Of a stretch of DNA of 64,000 nucleotides, positions 52,461-58,579 are shown piece after piece. This DNA is from Alcaligenes parafaecalis (lineage in GTDB: Bacteria; Pseudomonadota; Gammaproteobacteria; Burkholderiales; Burkholderiaceae_B). The stretch covers positions 62,001 through 126,000 of the forward strand of contig NZ_JAPKNA010000006.1 of assembly GCF_026344135.1 (NCBI RefSeq). The letters are read 5' to 3'. How positions within the stretch are numbered: position 1 is the first letter of the stretch; every line of letters starts with the position of its first letter. Below the pieces are notes generated by a model that saw only the letters and a list, made by a program, of their open reading frames with translations, was not told the DNA's origin and made no database searches. A program made the position numbers and the translations under genes.

Positions 52461-54239
52461 ATGAAAGCAAGGAATTCAGCAAGAAAAGCCTCGGTACAAC
52501 GCACATTGCAACGTACTGTTGTGGCCACATTGGTCATCAGCGCCGCCGTCCTGGCAGGTTGCTCCTCGCGCGGTGGAGTACGCGACGGCATGGAAGTCGC
52601 CGTACGTCCGCCGGTTGTTGATCCCAATCTGCCTAACCCCGGCGACGGTGGCAATAACGGCGGAAATAATGGGGGTAATAACGGTGGGAACAATGGCGGG
52701 AACAACGGTGGCGGCAACGGCATCACCGAAAATGCCCTGGGTAATCTGGGCAAGGCTGTCGACAATGTAGTCCCACTTAACCTGGGCAAAACCGGCACTC
52801 AACTGGGTCAAACTCTGGACGGTGCGCTCAAACCCGTCACCAATATCGTTACGGACACAACACGCACCGTGGGCGGGCTTACCGGTTTGGGTCAACCGAT
52901 TAATGGTCTGACAAATCAAGTCGGTGGCGTCGTGACCAATCTGGGAGATCAGTTGGACAAGACTGGCCTGCCGTTGAATCTGGGTAAAGGAGCAGGCGGC
53001 CTGCTCTCCCATTTGGGCCAAGCCGTCGGTTCGGCGGGTGGCTTGCTGGTCAACGATCCCAAGAACACCAACCCACTTGGCAATACCCTGTACCACGCCA
53101 CGAAAGGCGTAGAAGTGCTGACAGGCTCCTTGCTGGGTGAAGGCAGCCTGCTGCATCCGCTGACGGCGCAACTGGGCCTGGGTGGAATCTTGCTGGCTGA
53201 CGGCGGTGAGCCTGTTCTGAAACCTGCGCTGGGCAATGTCGGACAAACCGTAGACAACATTCTGCCTCTGGGCCTGAACCCGATTCTGGGTGATGTCGGT
53301 GGCGCTCTGGACAATACCGTGGCACCTGTCGTTGCCACCGTCACCAATGTGACGCAGCAAGTGGGCGATGGTTTGGGTGTTGGCCCGCCCATCAACGCCT
53401 TGCTGGGCGGTGTGGGCAGCGCCCTGGGTAATGTGGGCACTCAACTGGATAGCGCGGCCCCTCTGGGTCTGGGCGGTGTGATCGGAAACTTGGGTCAGGC
53501 CGTTGCCTCGGTCGGCGGTCTGGTTCACCAAACCGATAGCAATACAAACCCGCTGGGCAACACACTGAATCACGCTACACAAGCCGTCGCTTCACTGACA
53601 GGCGGATTGGGCGGGATTACGGGTGGCGAAGGTGGCGGCTTGCTCGCTCCAGTCACTGGATTATTGGGCGGCCTGGGTGGTGGTGACGGCGCAACCGGCG
53701 GTCTGCTGGCTCCAGTCACCAATCTGGTCGGTGGTTTGACCGGTGGCCTGGGTGGTGGTGATGCAGCTAACGGTGGCTTGCTGGCTCCTGTCACTAACCT
53801 GGTTGGCGGATTGACCGGAGGCCTGGGCGGTGGCGACGCAGCTAACGGTGGCTTGCTGGCTCCTGTCACTAACCTGGTGGGTGGTTTGACCGGCGGACTG
53901 GGTGGTGGTGATGCAGCTAACGGCGGCTTGCTGGCTCCCGTCACTAACTTGGTTGGCGGTTTGACCGGTGGCCTGGGTGGTGGTGATGCAGCTAACGGCG
54001 GCTTGTTGGCTCCCGTCACTAACCTGGTTGGCGGTTTGACCGGAGGCCTGGGCGGTGGTGATGCAGCTAACGGCGGCTTGCTGGCTCCTGTTACCGGCAT
54101 TCTGGGCGGGGTCACAGGCAGTGTTTCGATTGGCGGTGGCGCAGCCGCCGAAGGCCAGGCAAGTGGTGGCTTGTTGACACCGGTTACCGGCCTGGTTGGT
54201 GGCCTGGTCGGTGGTCTGTTGGGAGGTGGCCGGAAATGA
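52461..54239 (+). CDS. Gly-rich tandem-repeat lipoprotein A
   Basis: The 592-residue protein starts at 52461 after GGAGTCAGAC. It has a lipoprotein signal (VISAAVLAGC), a Gly/Asn linker of five NNGG units (residues 65-84), two related ~140-residue blocks with repeated phrases such as NVGQTVDNILPLGLNPILG and LGQAVASVGGLVHQTDSN, and then five perfect 25-residue repeats (413-537: GGLLAPVTNLVGG + LTGGLGGGDAAN). It contains no Phe or Trp and only one Tyr, and has no Cys after the lipidated one. It ends GLLGGGRK. I recognise no named family. Automatic pipelines sometimes call similar proteins collagen-like, but there is no strict Gly-x-y register. It is coupled to a MarR gene. Confidence 0.85.
   Translation: MKARNSARKASVQRTLQRTVVATLVISAAVLAGCSSRGGVRDGMEVAVRPPVVDPNLPNPGDGGNNGGNNGGNNGGNNGGNNGGGNGITENALGNLGKAVDNVVPLNLGKTGTQLGQTLDGALKPVTNIVTDTTRTVGGLTGLGQPINGLTNQVGGVVTNLGDQLDKTGLPLNLGKGAGGLLSHLGQAVGSAGGLLVNDPKNTNPLGNTLYHATKGVEVLTGSLLGEGSLLHPLTAQLGLGGILLADGGEPVLKPALGNVGQTVDNILPLGLNPILGDVGGALDNTVAPVVATVTNVTQQVGDGLGVGPPINALLGGVGSALGNVGTQLDSAAPLGLGGVIGNLGQAVASVGGLVHQTDSNTNPLGNTLNHATQAVASLTGGLGGITGGEGGGLLAPVTGLLGGLGGGDGATGGLLAPVTNLVGGLTGGLGGGDAANGGLLAPVTNLVGGLTGGLGGGDAANGGLLAPVTNLVGGLTGGLGGGDAANGGLLAPVTNLVGGLTGGLGGGDAANGGLLAPVTNLVGGLTGGLGGGDAANGGLLAPVTGILGGVTGSVSIGGGAAAEGQASGGLLTPVTGLVGGLVGGLLGGGRK
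52653..52712 (+). repeat. Coding 12-bp repeat, 5 x NNGG
   Basis: Five imperfect copies of a 12-bp unit (AATAACGGCGGA-like) encode Asn-Asn-Gly-Gly. They form the linker between the lipid anchor and the body of lipoprotein A. Confidence 0.9.
53697..54071 (+). repeat. Coding 75-bp tandem array, 5 copies
   Basis: Five 75-bp units encode identical 25-residue repeats but differ at synonymous positions. The protein sequence is therefore more conserved than the DNA, which suggests selection on the repeat. Partial units flank the array on both sides. Confidence 0.95.
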
Positions 54240-54826
54240 TGAATAAAGTCATGAACCCGGTCAGTTTGCCAGTGAGCTTTCATCCTGGCGCGCAAAGCGC
54301 CGGGAGCCGCTCCAACTGGTCCTCCCATAACGATGAGCACAGTGTGCTGTCAGAAAAAATGCTGATGGATCTGGGCAAAATGCTGGGTCGTCAGTTCACC
54401 ATCTACGCGGAGGCCCTGAAAGCCAGTCTGGCCGAACAAGCCAGCATGCCCTTGAATGACTTCAAGGCACTGGAATACATCATGGAGTTCGATGCCCTGC
54501 CTACCGGACAGCTCGCCCACCTGATGGATCTGAGTGCCAGTGGTGTCAGCGCCCTGATCAACCGCCTGGAACACCGGGGCTACATCACGCGCGGTCGTCA
54601 CCCCTTGGACAAACGGGTGATTGCTCTGCACCCCGTGCAGGACAAATGCCGCGAAGTTCTGGCCCTTAAAGAACGGGCGATCAATCAGGCGATCAACACA
54701 GCGGCGAACCAAAACCCGGCACAACTCATTGCCATGTATGACTTTCTGGTCGACAGCATGAGCACCTTCAGGCAAAACACCAAAGACTGGCTGGATGCCA
54801 AGGCACTGGTGCCACGAGCATCCTGA
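54236..54826 (+). CDS. MarR-family regulator A
   Basis: The 196-residue protein has a ~35-residue N-terminal extension followed by a MarR fold: a dimerisation helix, then the winged helix GQLAHLMDLSASGVSALINRLEHRGYITRGRHPLDKRVIALHP (about residues 90-135). It starts within the stop codon of lipoprotein A (ATGA overlap), so the two are translated together. It is clearly paralogous to the MarR protein at 57882. A feedback or counter-silencing role in its own operon is likely. The ligand is unknown. Confidence 0.88.
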   Translation: MMNKVMNPVSLPVSFHPGAQSAGSRSNWSSHNDEHSVLSEKMLMDLGKMLGRQFTIYAEALKASLAEQASMPLNDFKALEYIMEFDALPTGQLAHLMDLSASGVSALINRLEHRGYITRGRHPLDKRVIALHPVQDKCREVLALKERAINQAINTAANQNPAQLIAMYDFLVDSMSTFRQNTKDWLDAKALVPRAS

Positions 54827-54847
54827 TCCCGCTGCTCTACCCACTCC

Positions 54848-54877
54848 GAACCGCTGCTTGTCAGCGGTTCTTTTTTT
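54848..54877 (+). terminator. Terminator of operon A
   Basis: GAACCGCTG-CTTGT-CAGCGGTTC is followed by T7. It ends the lipoprotein A-MarR A operon. The operon B palindrome begins on its last base. Confidence 0.88.
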
Positions 54878-54888
54878 GTTACGTAACA
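54877..54888. promoter_or_regulatory. Enhancer-like palindrome, operon B
   Basis: TGTTACGTAACA is a perfect 12-bp palindrome sharing the GTTACGTAAC core with 52231-52240. A CGTAAC half-site follows at 54912-54917. It lies 102 bp upstream of the sigma-54 promoter of operon B. Confidence 0.7.
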
Positions 54889-54990
54889 CGTTCCGCCCGA
54901 GCCCCAAAACCCGTAACAAATAGCCCTCTTTTTTTCTTGTACTTTCTGCCATTCCCAAGCGGAATGCGGCTTGCAGGGAACCCCATAAAT

Positions 54991-55006
54991 TGGCACGCGA
55001 ATTGCT
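54991..55006 (+). promoter_or_regulatory. Sigma-54 (RpoN) promoter of operon B
   Basis: TGGCACGCGAATTGCT is a perfect RpoN consensus. The identical TTGCTTCA ending occurs in operon A. Initiation is expected near 55017, about 42 nt before the start of lipoprotein B. Confidence 0.9.
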
Positions 55007-55058
55007 TCACTAGATTCAGGAAGCAAGCAAGTACCCCGATCATTTATTGGAGCAAGCA

Positions 55059-56957
55059 ATGCATAAAAATACAGACAGCAAGAAACCAGGCCTGCGCCTG
55101 ACTCTCCTGGCCACCCTGATGGTCAGCACTTTGGCCTTGACCGCCTGCGGTAGCACCACTGGCGGCGGCTCCTCGGGAGGTTCCGACAACTCCGTCCCAA
55201 CCAATCCAGACCCTGGCACCGGCGGTGGTACAGGTGGTGGAGATAACGGTGGTGGCACCGGTGGCGGCGACAACGGCGGTGGTGACAACGGCGGTGGCGA
55301 CAACGGCGGCGGTGACAACGGCGGTGGTGACAACGGCGGTGGCGATAATGGCGGTGGCGACAACGGCGGCGGTGACAACGGCGGGAACCCTCCTACTCGC
55401 ACTCCCGGCGCACTGGAAACCACTCTGAATAACGTAGGCGAAGCTGTCGATAACATGTTGCCAATCGGTCTGCAAGACACCGGCGGCAAGCTGGGCAAGA
55501 CACTGGATACCGTAGTCGCTCCTGTTCTGGACACAGCCACAGGCCTGACTCAACAAATTGGTGGCGCTACTGGCTTGGGCCAACCCGTAAACAGCCTGCT
55601 CGGTCAGACTGGTGGCGTAGTTGCCAATCTGGGCGAACAACTGGGCAATAGCGGCCTACCTCTGAATCTGGGTCAAGGTGTAGGCGGTCTTTTGAGTGGT
55701 TTGGGCAATGCAGTGGGTAGTGCAGGCGGCTTGCTGCATGCTGACGCTAACAACCCCAAACCATTGACAGCCGTGCTGGGCCACGCAACTGGCGGCGTTG
55801 CCGCTCTGACCGACTCCCTGCTGGGCGAAGGCAGCTTGTTATACCCCATCACCGGCCAACTGGGTCTGGGTGGTTTGCTGAACGGCACGGACGCCCCCGC
55901 TATTCTTGAGCCCTCCTTGGCCAACGTGGGGCAAACCGTCGATAACATCTTGCCGATTGGCTTGAACCCAATCCTGGGCAATGTCGGCGAAACCCTGGAT
56001 ACCGTAGTCGCTCCTGTAGGTGCCACGGTCACTCATGTCACTCAACAAGTGGGTGACGGCCTGGGCGTTGGGCAGCCAATCAATGCCTTGCTGGGCGGAG
56101 TAGGCAGCGCCCTGGCCAATGTGGGTACTCAAGTGGATGGCGCAGCCCCTCTGGGTCTGGGCGGTGTAGTCGGACATTTGGGTCAGGCCGTTGCCTCGGT
56201 CGGTGGCCTGGTTCATCAAACCGATAGCAATACGAACCCGCTGGGCAACACCCTGAACCACGCTACACAAGCCGTCGCTTCCTTGACTGGCGGACTGACG
56301 GGCAATGGCGAAGGCGGCTTGCTCTCCCCTGTCACCGGTTTGCTCGGCGGCCTGACAGGCGGCTTGGGTGGTGGTGATGCTGCCAACGGTGGCTTGCTGG
56401 CTCCTGTCACAGGCCTGCTCGGTGGTTTGACAGGTGGCTTGGGCGGTGGCGAAGGTGCCAACGGTGGTTTGCTGGCCCCTGTCACCAATCTGGTCGGTGG
56501 CTTGACTGGCGGACTGGGTGGTGGCGATGCGGCTAACGGCGGCTTGCTGGCTCCCGTAACAGGTCTACTCGGTGGTTTGACGGGTGGTTTGGGTGGTGGC
56601 GAAGGTGCCAATGGCGGTTTGCTGGCTCCTGTTACTAACCTGGTTGGCGGCTTGACCGGCGGACTGGGTGGTGGCGATGCAGCTAACGGCGGTTTGTTGG
56701 CTCCAGTTACCAACCTGCTCGGTGGCTTGACCGGTGGTCTGGGTGGTGGCGACGCAGCTAACGGCGGATTGCTGGCTCCTGTCACTGGCCTGGTAGGTGG
56801 TTTAGTCGGCGGCGTGGGCGGCGGAGCAACGGTCTCGGTAGACGTGAGCGCCTCTGGCGGCGCGGCCGCAGGCGGTGGCGCCGTCGCAGGTGCCAACGGC
56901 GGCTTGCTGGCTCCAGTTACCGGCATCCTCGGTGGCTTGCTGGGCAGCCCTCGATAA
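55059..56957 (+). CDS. Gly-rich tandem-repeat lipoprotein B
   Basis: The 632-residue paralogue of lipoprotein A starts at 55059 after TTGGAGC. It has a lipoprotein signal (STLALTAC), a Gly/Asp/Asn linker with eight GGGDN-type units (about residues 71-110), two related blocks (for example NVGEAVDNMLPIGL and NVGQTVDNILPIGL) and six 25-residue repeats (419-568) that alternate between PVTGLLGG and PVTNLVGG and between DAAN and EGAN. It ends TGILGGLLGSPR. It has no Phe or Trp and one Tyr, and no Cys beyond the lipid site. It is most likely an outer-membrane surface or matrix protein. The function is unknown. Confidence 0.85.
   Translation: MHKNTDSKKPGLRLTLLATLMVSTLALTACGSTTGGGSSGGSDNSVPTNPDPGTGGGTGGGDNGGGTGGGDNGGGDNGGGDNGGGDNGGGDNGGGDNGGGDNGGGDNGGNPPTRTPGALETTLNNVGEAVDNMLPIGLQDTGGKLGKTLDTVVAPVLDTATGLTQQIGGATGLGQPVNSLLGQTGGVVANLGEQLGNSGLPLNLGQGVGGLLSGLGNAVGSAGGLLHADANNPKPLTAVLGHATGGVAALTDSLLGEGSLLYPITGQLGLGGLLNGTDAPAILEPSLANVGQTVDNILPIGLNPILGNVGETLDTVVAPVGATVTHVTQQVGDGLGVGQPINALLGGVGSALANVGTQVDGAAPLGLGGVVGHLGQAVASVGGLVHQTDSNTNPLGNTLNHATQAVASLTGGLTGNGEGGLLSPVTGLLGGLTGGLGGGDAANGGLLAPVTGLLGGLTGGLGGGEGANGGLLAPVTNLVGGLTGGLGGGDAANGGLLAPVTGLLGGLTGGLGGGEGANGGLLAPVTNLVGGLTGGLGGGDAANGGLLAPVTNLLGGLTGGLGGGDAANGGLLAPVTGLVGGLVGGVGGGATVSVDVSASGGAAAGGGAVAGANGGLLAPVTGILGGLLGSPR
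55269..55388 (+). repeat. Coding 15-bp repeat, 8 x GGGDN-type
   Basis: Eight near-identical 15-bp units (GACAACGGCGGTGGT-like) encode Asp-Asn-Gly-Gly-Gly. In-frame copy number change would lengthen or shorten the linker of lipoprotein B. Confidence 0.93.
56313..56762 (+). repeat. Coding 75-bp tandem array, 6 copies
   Basis: Six 75-bp units encode 25-residue repeats of two alternating subtypes, followed by a partial seventh. The unit is homologous to the array in lipoprotein A, so the two loci can recombine. Confidence 0.95.
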
Positions 56958-56963
56958 GCGAGA

Positions 56964-56988
56964 GGATGGGGCGTACCCCGCCCCATCC
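56964..56988 (+). terminator. Strong hairpin within operon B
   Basis: GGATGGGGCG-TACCC-CGCCCCATCC is a 10-bp perfect GC-rich stem right after the lipoprotein B stop, without a T run. It may protect the upstream message or lower expression of the two genes downstream. Confidence 0.45.
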
Positions 56989-57059
56989 CTCAATCCCAGG
57001 ACCTCTCGCATCTCACCCCGACCTGTCTGAGCAATCCTGATCTTTAGATGGAGTAAGTC

Positions 57060-57869
57060 ATGACGACAAAGACACGTTTTACATCCAGCAGGATCGTTTT
57101 GCTCAGCCTGACAGCCAGTCTATTTTCAGCGACGGCCCAGTCGGATTCACTAAGTACCACTTACTTCACCCCCCCTCCAGGGGCGACACTGCAAAACCTT
57201 GATAGAACTATAAATCATGTCTTTCCCCAGCGACCTTCGTACCTCCAACTCGATCAGCCTGAGCTAGTAGATACATTAGAGCAGCTCAAGAACTACGAAG
57301 CCCGCATCAGGGATGCCATTGATATTAGCTATGTCACTTCATCAACGGGGAAAGAGGTTTCCCTGTACGCAGGCGATTCTATCGATGTACTAGGACGACT
57401 TATCGAACAGCCTGATCTGCCACTAGACCTGAACGAAGTCTCTGGAACTCTGGTCAGAGGCATAGGTAATACAGTACGCAGCGTTGGAGGCGTGCTCTAT
57501 GATGACCCGAACAACCGCTCCCCATTGACATCCGCCCTGGATTACGCAACGGGTGGGCTTGCAAATGCGACCGATATCCTCTTCCAGAACAACGGCCAGT
57601 TGCAACTATTGCAAGGTTCTCCAGGCAGCAGCCTGCTAACCGGCAATGAGTCATCTACCAGCTTACTCGCTCCTGTAACGAATCTGGTTAATGGACTGAA
57701 TGGCAACATGTCCACTGACTCAGCAGCGAACAATGGCTTACTGGCACCGGTCAATCAGTTAATAGCCGGGCTTACTGGTGCCGTACCCACAGCAGGCTCT
57801 GGCAACACTGGCGTACTGCAACCGGTAACTGGCCTGGTCAACGGTTTACTAGGCGGTCCACCGCGCTAA
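57060..57869 (+). CDS. Shortened paralogue of the repeat lipoproteins
   Basis: The 269-residue protein has a Sec signal peptide (LLSLTASLFSATAQS) without a lipid Cys. Residues about 118-180 (LPLDLNEVSGTLVRGIGNTVRSVGGVLYDDPNN...) match one half-block of lipoproteins A and B. The C-terminus has three degenerate copies of the repeat (LLAPVTNLVNGLNG, LLAPVNQLIAGLTG, VLQPVTGLVNGLLGG) and the same ending, GGPPR. Unlike the long forms it has several Phe and Tyr residues. It lies between lipoprotein B and MarR B in the same direction and starts after GGAGTAAGTC. Confidence 0.8.
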   Translation: MTTKTRFTSSRIVLLSLTASLFSATAQSDSLSTTYFTPPPGATLQNLDRTINHVFPQRPSYLQLDQPELVDTLEQLKNYEARIRDAIDISYVTSSTGKEVSLYAGDSIDVLGRLIEQPDLPLDLNEVSGTLVRGIGNTVRSVGGVLYDDPNNRSPLTSALDYATGGLANATDILFQNNGQLQLLQGSPGSSLLTGNESSTSLLAPVTNLVNGLNGNMSTDSAANNGLLAPVNQLIAGLTGAVPTAGSGNTGVLQPVTGLVNGLLGGPPR

Positions 57870-57881
57870 GGACATTTGCGT

Positions 57882-58406
57882 ATGCCCAATAAACAGCCCC
57901 TGACAACTGAATGGACCGAGCCAGAAGCAAGGGACGAAGTTTTGTCAGGGCATATGCAAAACGATATTGTGCGCATGATGCTGCGCCAGTTTGATGTGTA
58001 CCTGGAAGCGAACAAGCACCAGTTGGCGCAGGCAGCGGGTCTGAGTCTGAATGAGTACAAGGCACTGGAATTTGTGCTGGAGCTCAAACCTCTGTCCCCC
58101 GGCAAGCTGGCCCAATTATTGAACCTTAGCCCCAGTGGTACCCAAGCCTTGGTGACGCGTCTGGAAAATGCGGGCTACTTGCTGCGCAAGCCGCATCCGC
58201 GCGATGGGCGCATGACCAGCCTGTATCCCCATCACGAACGCTGCAAACGCTTGATTGCCTCTATGGACCAGCCCGCGCATCAGATCATGAATGCCACGGC
58301 ACACTACAGCACCAGTCAGTTAACGGCTTTGCATGACTTTCTGCTCAAGAGTCTGAACCATCTGCGTAACGAGGCCTTGGACGGATTGAAACGCAAAGCC
58401 AATTAA
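57882..58406 (+). CDS. MarR-family regulator B
   Basis: The 174-residue protein starts at the ATG at 57882 (MPNKQPLTTEWTEPE), 12 bp after the preceding stop codon, with AAGGA upstream. The winged helix is GKLAQLLNLSPSGTQALVTRLENAGYLLRKPHPRDGRMTSLYP. It is a paralogue of MarR A, similar over the whole MarR domain (RQF-x-VY-x-EA, ALE-x2-LE). It closes operon B. Its binding site may be the shared GTTACGTAAC palindrome, which competes with the idea that an enhancer-binding protein uses it. Confidence 0.87.
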   Translation: MPNKQPLTTEWTEPEARDEVLSGHMQNDIVRMMLRQFDVYLEANKHQLAQAAGLSLNEYKALEFVLELKPLSPGKLAQLLNLSPSGTQALVTRLENAGYLLRKPHPRDGRMTSLYPHHERCKRLIASMDQPAHQIMNATAHYSTSQLTALHDFLLKSLNHLRNEALDGLKRKAN

Positions 58407-58432
58407 AAGCGGCGTCGTTTTCTTGCTGTTTT

Positions 58433-58463
58433 GCCCACCAGTGCCCCTGGTGGGCTTTTTTTT
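58433..58463 (+). terminator. Terminator of operon B
   Basis: GCCCACCAG-TGCCC-CTGGTGGGC is followed by T8, just after MarR B. Confidence 0.92.
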
Positions 58464-58579
58464 GTTAAGCCCCGCTAATTGCAGGGAGCGCTGCCTACCC
58501 AGCTAAACGGCCCCATGCTACAAAAGACACTGGTCGGCCTGGCTGGCTTTTTCATCGCTAAAACCGTAAGGATGTATTC

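Noticed and set aside
53570..54340. Pro-rich frame opposite the repeat array of lipoprotein A
   Set aside because: It is the antisense reading of Gly codons as Pro codons, and an equal frame occurs opposite lipoprotein B. No independent start signal is present.
53697..56762. Regular repeats as a CRISPR array
   Set aside because: The repeats are contiguous without unique spacers, are in frame and encode a conserved peptide, and no cas genes are present.
52461..56957. Collagen triple helix in the repeat lipoproteins
   Set aside because: Gly does not recur strictly every third residue, and Pro is rare outside the APVT position, so a collagen helix is not supported by the sequence.
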